Assembly: GCA_024138025.1 (NCBI GenBank)
Contig: JAMXBD010000430.1
Coordinates: 62,001-126,000 of the forward strand
From: Combretum micranthum
Lineage: Eukaryota; Streptophyta; Magnoliopsida; Myrtales; Combretaceae
Direction of reading: 5' to 3'
Length of the DNA stretch: 64,000 nt
Below the pieces are notes generated by a model. It worked only from the letters and a program-made list of their open reading frames with translations. It was not told where the DNA came from and ran no database searches. The position numbers and the translations under genes are program-made. Of this stretch, positions 11,087 through 23,355 are shown one piece after another. Numbering within the stretch: the first letter of the stretch is position 1; each line of letters begins with the position of its first letter.

Positions 11087-12523
11087 GGTGTAACCAGTGG
11101 ATTAAGAGGTTCGGGGAACGTTTTAAGTGTTTAAAGAAAAGTCAAAATGTTTGCATTAGTGGTTAATTTCAAATTCCTAACAGTTAATTAGATGACATCG
11201 TTAATACACATCCAATATCACTGTTCATCTTCTTCGTGACCTCCCTCTTTCTCTCTATACTCTCTTTCTCTATAGCAAATCCGCACCAACGGCAAAACAA
11301 ACCCCTGATCTCTCAAACAATTGGACACACCATGTCGGATCACCACCACCACCACCACTATCTTCATCGTCCTCACCATCTTTCTCTCTTCTCTCTCTCT
11401 CTCAAACTCTCTCTCTCTCTCTCTACCGCAAATCTGCATCAATAGCTAGACCAACCCCCAATCTCTCAAACAACCAGACACACCATGTCAAACCACCACC
11501 ACCACTACTATCTTCACCGTCCTCGATCTCTCAAATAGTCGGATACACCGCGTCGAATCACCACCACAATCACTATCTTCACCATCTTTCTTCCTCTACT
11601 CTCCCTCTCTACTGCAAATCTGCACCAACAGCAAGAAAAACCCCCGATATCTCAAACAATCAGACACATCAATTTGGATCATCACCACCACCACTATCTT
11701 CACCATCCTCACCGTCTTTCTCTCTTTATCGCAAATCCGCACTAATAGCAAGACAAACCCCTGATCTCTCAAAAAAATTGGACACACCATGTCGAATCAC
11801 CACCACCACCACTATCTTTACCGTCCTCACCGTCTTTCTCTCCCTCCACGCGCCAAATCGCCAGCAACATCACCTTAACCTTCGCATCTCCTCTCCTATC
11901 AAAGTTAATCCATGTCCTCTCAATCACCTTCACTATAAACCACCAAACAAGCCAGACTCTTCATCGCCAGAGCTAGCGAATCAAATCCATGGAAAAGGTA
12001 TCAAACCGCCATTGCAAATCAAGGTCAAGACCCATTAGCACTTTTTAGAACATACCATAACTCTTAACACTACCAAGACCCAATTTGCTCAACAAGAAAC
12101 ATGATTCGTTTTACGAACTCACGATGCCAACTTCTTATTTGTCCTAATAGACCTACATGCAATACCAATCTTATTTGGGTTAATGCATTACCTTTATGTT
12201 TCCATTTAATGTCACTTAGTTTTAAAATTATTACGTTGTATATATTACACATATTGAGCTGGTTTGTATTTGAGTTCATGAGAGAGAAAGAGAGAAGTGC
12301 GGTAGAGAGAGGGAGGTCAAGGAAGAAGATGAGCAATGATTAACGGATGTGTGCACTAGTTGGCATTGAACAAATGTTTATTAACAGTGTCACCATATGA
12401 CCATTGAAGTGACCGAAAATGAATTATTAATACAAATGTTTTGACCTTGTTTTAAATACTAGAAACATTATGACTTAAAATAAACTTACTCTTAAACTTT
12501 TGACTAACTGGTGTAATTTACCT
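11087..12523. mobile_element. Mutator-like non-autonomous element, 1437 bp, 9-bp target duplication
   Basis: The flanks are TTTTATGAA (11078-11086) and TTTTATAAA (12524-12532), a 9-bp duplication with one change. The left end is GGTGTAACCAGTGG; the right end, reverse complemented, is AGGTAAATTACACCAG. Further in, both arms read inwards as gtcaaaatgtttgcatta and gtcaaaacatttgtatta. The paralogous repeat at 6533-6886 lacks the insert, which confirms the boundaries independently. There is no transposase. The core is a minisatellite (11276-11845) and about 450 bp of unrecognised DNA. Confidence 0.8.
11276..11845 (+). repeat. Minisatellite of about five degenerate units
   Basis: Units begin with caaatccgcaccaa-like sequence at 11276, 11429, 11615 and 11732, with a partial unit near 11521. 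Each contains ctgatctctcaaacaa, then gacacaccatgtcg, then a cac-cac run, then tatcttcaccgtcctcacc, and most end in a ctctct tract of variable length. Unit length therefore ranges from about 90 to 185 bases. The histidine run in one frame is a by-product of the CAC repeat. Confidence 0.8.
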
Positions 12524-12532
12524 TTTTATAAA

Positions 12533-12706
12533 ATATGCATGCATTACCATTTTTCATTTGAAATATTAAAATTAGCGTAACATACTATTATAATTATTTA
12601 TTGGGGACTATCTATAGTTAGATAAATTTTCAATTGTCTAGATTTTTCTCTAGCTTTATCTTATTATTTTTAACTTTAATAATTGATTATACATAGTTGC
12701 ATCTTT
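12533..12706. repeat. Dispersed repeat, copy 2, right half
   Basis: Matches 6681-6886 (atgcatgcattaccatttt, then tatctatagttagataaatt, ending ttgattatac). Together with 10934-11077 it reconstitutes one repeat interrupted by the Mutator-like insertion. Confidence 0.78.
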
Positions 12707-13510
12707 AGGAATTAAATTGGAGAAAATTAAAAGAATATAAATAGAACAAATAAATGAAATTATCTTTATTTAACCCTTTTATGGTAAATAATCAAAGCAA
12801 TTGGACTATCCTATTTTCGGTAAACCAATTAAGATAACCTCTAGGGCAACAAAAAGTTATAATTATAGGACAAACTACCTCCATTAATGAAATAAGAGAA
12901 GATAAACTACACAAACCTCTCACTAAAACTTTAAAAATTACATAGATATTCATCTTACACTCCCTAAAAAGCTAAAGTGGAGAGTAACGTGTAAATTATA
13001 CTTATCTAGTGCTAGCATGTCATTATATATAATATATAATTTAAAATATTTTTAAAAAAATTGAAAGGTTATGAATTTTCTTTAAAAAAATCCAACGACA
13101 AAAGGGAAAAATTGTTGTATTGAAAAAATATGTGATAAATAATATTCGAATTTTAAATTTCCTATATATTTACATATCAAAGTGGAATATCGCCTACTAT
13201 AATAAAATGTTGTTCGAGTGTTGGACAATGCAGAAGTGTCAAATTACTTATGTATTTAATTTTTGGAGTAAAATCTTTTTTTTCCTTAGTTTTTTTACTT
13301 TTATTATTAGATTTTTTAAAATTTAAAAAATTGTAAATATTTTTTAAAAAAATCTTTAATTAAAAATATTATATGTGATGACACGTTAGTGCCAAATAAG
13401 AAATATTTACATGTTATTCACGATATCAACTTTTGAGGGTGTAAGTGTTAGGGAAAAAAATGGGAGTTTGGATAATTTTTAAAGTTTTCTAGAGAGTCTC
13501 GAACAATTCA
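12707..13510. other. No gene seen; AT-rich
   Basis: Low-complexity AT-rich DNA. A 68-residue frame at 13120-13326 is rich in Phe, Ile and Asn, as chance frames in such DNA are, and has no recognisable motif. Confidence 0.5.
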
Positions 13511-13640
13511 TGTAGCAACCTTAAAGGGGGCCTAGTGAGTTTCATATAAAGCTATCATATCCAATATGCACCGTAATATGTGAATTGCCTTATAAGTCAG
13601 AGTTTGCAAAACTTAATTATTCTCCACTCAAATTTAAACA
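13511..13640. repeat. Short copy of the TGT...ACA repeat family (copy 2)
   Basis: Begins TGTAGCAACCTTAAAGGG and continues through gcaccgtaatatgtgaattg and agtcagagtttgcaaaac, aligning with the first 110 bases of the repeats at 7331 and 35328. Similarity fades after about 13640. Confidence 0.55.
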
Positions 13641-16600
13641 CAATAAACATATATTTAATTATAACTGTAGGTCCCGATTCAATAACCTGGGGGTGGGGGT
13701 TGAGAATTGGTTATTAGCCCCTTTGACTAATTAGTTCAATGGGTTAAAATAACTAAGATCAAGCACGAGTAATAATGAAGTACAAAAATTAAAAGAGATG
13801 GGAAGAAAAAAATGTGCTTAAGTATAGGTTCCCACTTTTAGGTTAATATTCTCTTCCAGCTCCAAGCTAGGGACTTTACCTTCCTCACAAGTATGTTCCA
13901 TAATATTTAATAATCCAAAGAAGATTACAAGTTGGTCGGTCACCTAGCTAAACCTTGGCTTACTACTAAACTTCAAGGTCAACCTATAATTTAAAAGTCA
14001 TGCTAACACAACACAACAATCATAACTAATCAACTGAAAAAAATGTAGGAAGATTGGAAAATGAAATTGCTAGGTAGCTTGTCAAGATGTTGAAAAAGAA
14101 CACAATGCAACACATAGAAATTTGTGAGAGTATCTTGTAGTTGTGTGAAAATTTTTTAAGACTTTAGAGCTTTTATATGTTGTATTTCGATAGCCAAATT
14201 TGGATAGGAAGCATATCTTTTCCCAAACGTTGAATGCCAATGATATCTCTCTCGGTTCGAATTATGTTTACCTTCAATTCTTTGGAAGTTTGAATCTTGA
14301 CTTGTTGTATATTTCCTCCACATGCCTTGAAGTTTCCTGATAAATTCTTGATATTTTTCTTCAATACTTATAAAAAAAATTGAAATAAAATTGATTTGTT
14401 TAAGTATGGTGTAATCTACACAAGTATGCCTCTTTTTCAATATAAAATCCTCTTCTTGAGCATTAACTAAATCTTTAGTTGTTTTTCCATGAAAATCTTC
14501 AAACATTTCTAATCTAAAGCATCTATGATGTCTTCAAATCCTAAGAGAAAAATATCTCTAAGCTCGAACATCAACTAAATCAATATGAGAAAATAATGTT
14601 GCAATAAAATGACTTAAAAGAAATATTAATAAAGCTGCTGCAACTTGAATAAAATAATCAATCCTCTTGGGTATTTGTCCGACTTCTAGTGGAATATTAT
14701 AAAAATATTACCCAAGTATATTCATCCATTGAGCTAAGCCTTCAATGCATCAAAAACACTTCATTTGAATCAAATTCAAACCAATCTATAAGCTCTTAGG
14801 TCATTCCAAACTTATGCAACTTAATCCTTTGAGGCTTACTCTAGATTTCACTAGTACTTAAAATTTTTCCTGACAAGGTTATGAGGTTCGCTCTTTATTT
14901 TGATGATACTAGAAAATTGCTTCAAGAACCTTCTAGTCTACTATTTGATATAAATTGAGATTCCTTTTCTATTTGACTCAATTCTTGTTAACTTTTGTTC
15001 AATTTAAATCTGCAAACTTAATAACCATATTAGTATTACAATATGCCTTTGGTTATCATCAAAATCTCATGAGTGAACCTAACATTCTCCATTTTTATGA
15101 TAACAAAAACCTTTCTTAAAACTAAAACAAATTAATGTTAAGTCATCTTCAATTTAAATATCATAAATGAGAATCAATTCCAGGTTCGAGAATTATAATA
15201 AAACAGAATGTTAACAAAAATTAATCATAGTAAATTTTTTTTTCTTAATACTAGTTTTGTTTTAGTTTTCATTTTTGCATGTCTCATCTTTCCTCCTTTT
15301 TGTTGTCATCAAGTAAATTATACCCCTTAAACAAATGAGCAAACTAAAAAATTATGAAAATAACTATGTAAACTAATATTCCACAGTCAACTAGGATCAC
15401 ACATAATCGAAATCACCTACCAAACAATAAGAATGGGTAAACCAGATTCAAAAACATAATAGTGGCATTTAATTAAAATAAAAAAAAAAGATGGAAAGAA
15501 TGCATTTAAAAAGTAATTAAGTCTTAAATCTCATTTCTCAAACTAGGTTTAGCCTATCAGATTCCCAATCCTCAAACTAGCTCATGAGACCTGATCTTCG
15601 ATAAGCTATCCACTTAAATCCTATTCCATACCCAGCCTTTAAATAACCTACAAGAATAAAACTGTTGGGGGTAAGCTACATCCAACATAGTAAGCAATTT
15701 CTTCACATTACATCTTTCAAGCAATATATAAGCAAGTTAATTAATTCAAGCATGTGCTATGAATGAACACTAATATTACTGTAACGACCTAATCTTAATG
15801 TGTTGATATACTCAAGTAGCATCTAATAACTTTAAAGTCGCATTAAATAGATAATCTCAACAATAGTCATAAATGAAAAACTAAATACTTCATTGTGAAG
15901 TTAATGTAACTAAAAGTTAACCCATTACCTATCCTAACCGAGGAATTTAAACTTAGTTAGTTACAAAAACCAAAATACGAAACTTCGTTTCATAAACATT
16001 AACCGACAAACATCACATAAGCTTAATGATCATCAATTTGCTAGGTAGTTTGGTTTACTATCGTCATCCTCATAGTCCACGTTGATTGAACTAAAGCCTA
16101 GTAAGTCAAAACGATAAGCACACACGCATGAACAACCATCACATAAAGCAGGGATGGATGTGGGATTATATAACTAGGGGGTGGGTTTCAAAAACTTGAT
16201 ACGATCTTTATGTAACCAAGTTTTATTTATAATTTCCTATAGTCTTTTTCTTGAACATGGTCAACACTAAGTAGGTGTGTCTATCGCAAGTAGCATAGGA
16301 ATGTATTATGTGGTCATATTCCTCGAGGATCTTGGCAAGTACTATTACTTATTATCTAGTCTACAAAATTGAATTAAGAAATTATGATTAATCAACTAGG
16401 CTAACTACCTTCTACAAGTATTTTCACTAATGCAATCATTGAATTGATGTTACTTAAATAAACAATACACAAATTAGACTTGCTTCTCCAATTAATTAAC
16501 ATGTACTTAAGTGTTTTAAAGACTTATAGCTAAATTTCTTTAACTTTAAGATTCCATTAGTAATTTAATGTCTTTCTCAAGGGCATTGACCTCTTATCTT

Positions 16601-17342
16601 ACTCTTATCTACTGGAATCTTTTCCTAGGTAATAGTTAACTAAGACTGCATTAAGAGTATGAATTCAATATTAATAGAATATTCATGTAGAAAGTTTCAC
16701 AAACCTATCTCTAAGATCATTAGTAACTTCTCCCTAAAATTTTAATCTATCCAATAAGTAGATTTCTCAATCAAATCCTGCGAAAATCTTTTCTAATCCT
16801 AAGTCATGCACTACTTAGAACTAGAATAAATTAAGCATACTATAGAGATTAAAGAATTTGACAACATTTAACGTTAAGTTCCATGCATGTACATGATAAT
16901 CATGATGTTGCAAGTCTAAAACTATTACTCACACATCATGCACATTAACACGACACACTTAGCAATAAAATAAGAATGATGGAACATAGAAACAACCCTT
17001 TTGATAATAATCCTTGACTATGTCCGGTACAAATTGCTACAATGAATGATCTTCTTGTCTTCTCTCGAGAAAATCACCAATGAAAAGAAAAATATGATCA
17101 CAATTGCAAGTTATCTGATATAAGGATGAACTGGTACAATACTCTCTCACACATAATAATTACACTGGGTATGGATTGCAAAAGTGAATTATATTTGACG
17201 ATTGATACTTTGCAATGTTTCGGGTGAATATTTATATGTTGTGCAACACTGGATTTGTCTGAATGGTGAAGCTATAAGTCAATTGGCCTTCATCCCCTTC
17301 CAAAATGTGTTTTAAATCTAAATTGGTGTGAAAACGTGTCAT

Positions 17343-17720
17343 AGACTACTGCCATCACAGCTGCATCATGAGTTGTGATCTCTTATCCAAGGTAGATCAC
17401 GATCGTATCAAGGCCCGTGATCTCTTCGGGTCTAAAACCCAAACCCAATAACGCTCGTGCTAAAGCCTTCTTCAGACTGCCGCAAGTTGCTCCCCCATTG
17501 GTTATGGCTGTGATAAAGGTCATGATCAACACCGTGATCTCTTCATCTTCTTCAGATAACAGTCGTATCAAGCTTCATTTACATGATCAGTAGAGATCAT
17601 CACTATGGTCACAACCGTATCAAAGGCCATTATCTCCTTGATCACGCTCGTAATTGCCTTTAAATTCTCACTTGAATAGATTACCTCCTTGATCATGGGT
17701 ATGATAGGGTTTAGAATTGG
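17343..17720. repeat. Diverged short-motif repeat around GATCAC / CGTATCAA
   Basis: Variants of gatcacgatcgtatcaagg, cagtcgtatcaagc, cacaaccgtatcaaagg and gatcacgctcgta alternate with gtgatctcttc-like words about every 50-70 bases. This suggests an ancient tandem array. The 62-residue minus frame at 17383-17571 is a by-product. Confidence 0.45.
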
Positions 17721-18789
17721 TATTTTCCTCTAAGTCTGATTCATCTTCATACGAGTGTTAGGATTTCTTCCTTAGTCACCTCAAATGAATATATTCAAAG
17801 ATTAAGTATCAAATCCTTTAATTTAAACACAAATAGAAGCATAGTTAAACATAATTTAGCCTTGATTTAATAAATTAAATAACTCCTGTCAAGGCCAGAT
17901 CTTCATTAAATTAATCTTAAAATTATATTAATATTCACTCACTATTATAATTATATTACATCTTATATATTTATGAGAATTTTATAATGATTTCAAAGTG
18001 ATTTTTTTTTTAACTTTATAAAAAAAAATCATTCAAACAATAATTAAGAGTATTTAATACATTTCATAAGAGATGTTATATGTATCACTTGAAAATTAAT
18101 TATTAATAAAAATATATATAGAGTTATTATCTATATAAATCTTGCTCTCAATATGAATAAATCATAAAATATATCTAGATAGAATATTTATTCAATACTT
18201 CATATTCATTTTCTTAGCATTACATGTAGAAAAAATAATAATGTTACTAAATCAAATTATATAATTAATGTGCAATATAATTAATTATGTAGATAGGATA
18301 GTTATTTAATAATTTATGTACATTTAAATAACATTAATTGAACAAAAAAAGTTACTAAATCAAATTATATGATTAGTGTGCAATAAGATTCAATTGTAAT
18401 GTGGATAACAATAATTGTTACTTGTGGTATACTTTGAATATAAAATAGTTATTAACAAGAATTTATTTAGTTTGATAATTTTATGATAAAAGAATTTAAT
18501 TTTATTAGTTATTATGAAAAAAAAAAGTTAAAAAGAAACATATATATAGAGAGAGAGAAAGAGTAGATAGAGTGAGAAAGAGAAAGTAGCTAGTGTAATA
18601 AATGCATACTGAAAAAAAAGAGTAAAAAAATATAAATATAAATACTTAACCACTAGACCATACTTAGATTTATGTCACAAATCTCTCTTTATAATATGCA
18701 TATAACATTTTTTTTCTTTTTAGAAAATAATTAAAAATTAATTTTTCCTAAGTCTGGAAGGGTTGGGCCCCGTCTCCCAACCTACTGTA

Positions 18790-18850
18790 ACCCCCACACA
18801 CACCCCCACCACCCCCTACCACCAACCCCACCCCACCCCCCCCCCGGGGC
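18790..18850. repeat. C-rich low-complexity tract
   Basis: Runs of cacacacccccacc and a poly-C stretch followed by ggggcccc. A strongly strand-biased tract that could form unusual structure. Confidence 0.8.
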
Positions 18851-20154
18851 CCCAAGCGGATCTAGCCGTAGCATACAATTACATGTAACACGGCATTTAA
18901 TGTAGTAACCACATTTTCATTATTTGTAATTTTAAGTGAAAGACTAACATAATATAAGGTTATTCACGCCTAACCCTAAACCTAGAGTAACCAATGACTC
19001 CATAACCAATTAACACGTACTTATTTATACATATATTTGGTATTGGGTATTTCCCAACAACTTGGAAACTGCAACCGTTTTCACCTAATTTATCGGAATC
19101 CTTTCCAAGTGAAACCCCACTTGGAACAATATCATAAAAGGATCATTAAGGTACTCATCATTGGTACTCCTGATCCACTAGGCCCAGCCAAGCCTAAGCA
19201 ACAAAACAAATCTTAAAGTTGAATAATTACTTAGTTTGTTGTCAGTTACTAGTGCTTAACATGCACAAACAATGACTAAAGTAATAACGTACCTAATACG
19301 ATGCCTAGAATAGCTAACTAAACTCTACTTGAAACACCTGATCACAACATAACAACACTAACTCATTACTTTTGTTATAAAAGAACACATAATCGTAAGG
19401 TTGTCTAGCTTCCTAAGTTCATTTGGAGTCTACTAGCATTCTATGTCTAGAAATGATATTTTATTTAGGTTTAAGTATACTTTGGAGTTAAGTCTAGCCT
19501 TTGTATATTTTAGAAGGACCATTAAAGAGGTTTATATAAAAAAATTACTTTTCAAGCTCACGCCTATGGAGGAAGGCATGATCTACCCGGTACAATAAGT
19601 TATAATATGGTACGCCCCTATAATAGAGCATGTATAGAGGCACTCCCTAAGGTACAGTCATGATCTAAGCTATGTTGGGATGCACTCCCTCTATCACATG
19701 TTGTGGCAGAGTGAGTGGCTAACCTTAAGAGGATTTTACTCCCTTTGTCACACCAGTATTGAAGGGAGTGATAGGGCCTACGGCCATTACCGAGGCTTTT
19801 ACGACCGTTAGCACAATCGTAACTTGGTCAAGGAGTCTAAAACAATGTAAGATAAAGGAAATCATAGTCCGAAACATAACTATGATTCCCTGCTCATGTC
19901 TCCTACGCTTCAAAAAGTGATTTTTATCCAAACTCATCCCTTCTTTTGATCACTAAACGTATAAACACCCAAACTCAACATTAATATATACAATTCCTTT
20001 CAAAACATTCTCACATCAATTTACCTTGAATTAATTTATTGGTCTTCTTCTCTTTCGCAACCAACAACCTATCAAACAAGGGATATATGTTTATGATTAC
20101 AACTAAACCGCATGTTATGCTTTAACTTAATAGAACATGTTCAATGACACTTAC

Positions 20155-20617
20155 TGACGCAGTGTGAAAGCATTAAATAACATAAACCAATTCAAAGATT
20201 GATTGCAAAACGTGAATTTAATCACAAAATTGCTAAACAATTGCAGTTTCACAGGAAAAAAAAAACTCTCTTAATAAGATTTTAAAAGTATATCAAATGT
20301 TCTTATTATAAAAACAAACGTAAATGCCTACTTATATTATTACCTGAGGAATTGTCAAAGACAAAATATGAAAAGGAAAATAATAAATGCAATAATGAAT
20401 AAAAATAAATTGTGTAACAAAAGTTGATTGGTAATAAAAGCTGTAGCCGTTAATAAATACCGACAGTTTGAAAAATCAAAAAACAAAACTGTCAGCAATA
20501 AATGTAGGTCGGCTCCAATGCTGACGATGCATCTTCCAAGGCCGGCAGCGTCTCTTCCTCTTCTTTTTAGATAGCTTCCTCTTTTTCAAATATGTGTCAT
20601 CTTGGTCGCCCGCATCA
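20155..20617 (-). repeat. Gypsy 3' LTR (463 bp)
   Basis: On the plus strand it starts TGACGCAGTG and ends GCCCGCATCA. It aligns end to end with 22008-22465, with scattered substitutions and a few small indels, including an A-run length difference near 20257. Confidence 0.93.
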
Positions 20618-22007
20618 TTCTCTCCCACCTGAGAAGAACTCGACCCCGAGTTCTCTTCTGAACATAAAGATGTATCTTCTGGGTAGAAAGGGAATACCTC
20701 AGCTCTTTTACTCAAGGTATTAGCAACTTTGTTCTACACCCTAAATTTATGTTTCAATTTGAAAGAAAACTTCTGCAAGAACTCCTACTCCTTCTCTTGT
20801 AAAACCTTAGTCTCATTGGGACTCATCCTGTAGTGTGTTAGGTTGGGTAAACTCGCCCCTAACGCTAAATCAATTTGATGTTGGATGTCCCTCATAGGTG
20901 GTAATTCCTCTGACAAGTCTTTAGGAAACACATCCTTGAACTCCTCCAATATCTCCTTCACTACTATTGGCATCGATATTTTCACAAGTTTATTTTCAAC
21001 AACTTTAGGAATCTCAGTATCTCTTGTGATAATTCTAGGCGGTACATCAAGAATAGATCTCTTTTTATTAAGTTCAGTGGAAATAATTAGTAGATGTTCA
21101 ACCTTTTCATCAACAGGTTTTTCTTATACTTTAGGAGGGACGATTTCTAAAAATTCAAATGAGGTCTCTTTAGGAGTCTCTTCAATGTGTTATTTCCCAT
21201 TTTCTTTTAGAGTAGGACCTTCTTCCTCTTTCAAATTGTTATGTTCTTGATGACATCTTTATACCTGTTGAAACATGATTTCCTCAAAATTAAGACGATG
21301 GAATTCACTTTCCAATAATAGCTTCATCCTAAACCACATTCTCACTGGTTTTCCTTCATGACTTAGCCTTTTGCGTAATCTCTCCCACCATGCAGATGGA
21401 TACCCCTTTAATCCACAAGCCACTAATGTTACCCTTTTTTCTTCAAGAATTTTTATATGTTTAAAAATCCACTCAATCTTGTTAATCTAACCAAGAAAAT
21501 CATTAATCCTTAACTCTCCACTAAAATATGGAATATCCATACTTTGGCAGAAATTTCTCTTTGATCATACCTATAATAGCCCCTTCGGCCTTCAATATCT
21601 GCCATCACCATCACCATCACCACCTCTCCTTCGCGATTGTCTCTGTTCATACAACTCAATTTCTTCCTAAGAATCATATTCGTAATAATCATCAAAATTA
21701 CAACACTTACCTCTATATTGATACCTACAATTCACAGCGAAAGATCTAACAACAGGATCGCCACACGCATACTCTACACTTGATCGTTTCCCATAACCAT
21801 TCGTGTTCCTTAGATCGTTCAATTAGATCATCAAAGCGCTACTCATAGCGCCGAAATCTCTGAACCATGCTACCTAACACCACCCTTCGACCCAAGGATT
21901 TGGCTCTCAAGACTTCCACATCTCAAACACCATCAAAGAAATGACCGCCGTCAACACTAACGTTAATTGCCATCTTTGTAGGAACTCACCTTGCTCTGAT
22001 ATCAATT
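20618..22007 (-). pseudogene. Truncated gypsy Gag and RT start
   Basis: On the minus strand the 5' part (about 21980-21190) decodes in broken frames to a gag region with the words FPYFSGEL and GLKGYPSAWWERL, typical of plant Ty3/gypsy Gag. Then comes a short acidic stretch, and 20985-20785 gives the RT entry segment: [20 protein letters not shown], then [14 protein letters not shown] and HYRMSPNE. The usual protease between Gag and RT is not seen. RT stops a few dozen residues in, long before its YxDD box, and the polypurine tract follows within 200 bases. A large internal deletion is the simplest explanation. Confidence 0.85.
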
Positions 22008-22465
22008 TGACACAGCTTGAAATCGTTAAATAACATAAATCAATTCAATGATTGATTTCAAAACGTGAACTTAATCACACAATTGCTAAACAATTACAAT
22101 TTCACTGAGAAAACTCTCTTAATAGGATTTTAAAAGTATATCAAATGTTCTTATTACAAAGACAAGCCTAAATATCTATTTATACTATTACATGAGGAAT
22201 TTTAAAAGACAAAATCTAAAAGAGAAATAATAAATACAATAATAAATAAAAATACATTGTGTAACAGAAGTTGATTGGTAATAAAAACTGGCAGCCGTTA
22301 ATAAATATTGATGGTTTGAAAAATCAAAAGACAAAACTATCAGCAATAAATGTAGGCCGAGTCCAATGCTGACGGCGCATCTTCTAAGGCCGGCGGCATC
22401 TCTTCCTCTTCTTTTTGAACAACTTCCTCTTTTTCACATATGTGTCATCTTGGTCGCCCGCATCA
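22008..22465 (-). repeat. Gypsy 5' LTR (458 bp)
   Basis: Plus-strand start TGACACAGCTTG, end GCCCGCATCA, with the primer-binding site adjacent at 21990-22007. Pair of 20155-20617. Confidence 0.93.
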
Positions 22466-22470
22466 CTTAC

Positions 22471-23355
22471 CTTGCAAATCCAATAAAAAAGCTATGAGTC
22501 TTCTTATTCACCCAAAGCGTAAATGCTTTCAACACCTGATACACGTAGGCTTGAAGGTTTAGAGATGTATCTCTCTTAAAGATTTAAGGAAAAAAAAAAA
22601 GAATAAGAAAGTAGCTTACCTTAATCTCTTCTAGATCCTTCAAGGGAGATGCTAGTAAAGAGAGATTTAGGGTTTGAAAAGTTATGAGAAACTTCTAAGG
22701 AGAGATATACATGAATTGAAAGTGAGGGGTGATTTTTTTTTCCTTTTATTCTTATTTAATGAGCATCATGGTCTTTTGAGAGTGACTAATTTGCCTTTTT
22801 ATTGTTTAACAAATGAGATTCTCTTACCCCACTATATAAAACTATTTATTATATATTACAATTATATTATTGGGGGTGTTGCTTTTTACCACAAAATGTT
22901 CATATAGACAGTAACTTGACTAAATTAAAGTTGATGTAATTAATTAAATATTTAAGCAATTTAGATAGTGTTGGTAACATTAGCTCGGGAACATACTATA
23001 TAACATAGTTGGTAAACAAGTATTCTACTAAAGAGATAATTCTTAAGTAGATTTGATTCATTATATTGAAGTTAGAAATCAAAATATACGTAAATAAATA
23101 AACAATAAAGTTTGATAGTACATGGTCCAAGGTTGATTTATCGGGTAAAGTAGGTAGGTAATCCAGCGCACTAATGGGCAAGTGAATTATGATTGCTCCG
23201 AACGTGGTTAGTTCAAGTGTAGAGAATTTGGAGTGCTTAACAATAAAGTGTGGGTTAAATTCAGCTTGTGAACAAGGATTAGATAACTTTGTTCTTCGAT
23301 CACATATTGTAAATATAGTTGAAGTCTATTAACAAAAGGAAGTCTTGTGTAGCCT
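22471..23355. other. No gene seen
   Basis: AT-rich DNA with short frames only (22674-22907 plus, 22996-23181 minus). Neither has recognisable motifs. Confidence 0.5.

Larger units (their letters stand above)
13641..20149. other. Unresolved repetitive intergenic DNA
   Basis: I recognise no protein domain over 6.5 kb. A TGTAACGACC start resembling the TGTCACGACC family occurs at about 15780, and a tract of gggggtgg at 13690 has a looser echo at 16180, so part of this may be old LTR sequence. The frame at 14156-14506 (116 residues, minus) has no motif I know and is probably chance. A C-rich run lies at 18790-18850. Confidence 0.4.
20155..22465 (-). mobile_element. Short Ty3/gypsy LTR retrotransposon, deletion derivative, CTTAC target duplication
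   Basis: Two LTRs (20155-20617 and 22008-22465) enclose 1390 bp. Perfect 5-bp duplications CTTAC flank the element (20150-20154 and 22466-22470). On the minus strand the right LTR is followed by TTGATATCAGAGCAAGG, an initiator tRNA-Met primer-binding site, and the left LTR is preceded by a purine tract GGTGGGAGAGAA. The internal part holds gag remnants and only the very start of RT. Protease, most of RT, RNase H and integrase are absent, so it could only have moved with enzymes from a relative. Confidence 0.93.

Noticed and set aside
11236..11445. Poly-histidine protein (DHHHHHHYLHRPHH)
   Set aside because: A product of the CAC run in a minisatellite unit, with no conserved frame between units.
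18790..18850. CRISPR-like or satellite array
   Set aside because: Only an irregular C-rich tract with no unit structure. The window is a plant nuclear genome in any case.
20885..21250. Serine-rich 121-residue plus frame
   Set aside because: Antisense to the gypsy internal region; the minus strand has the real RT motif.
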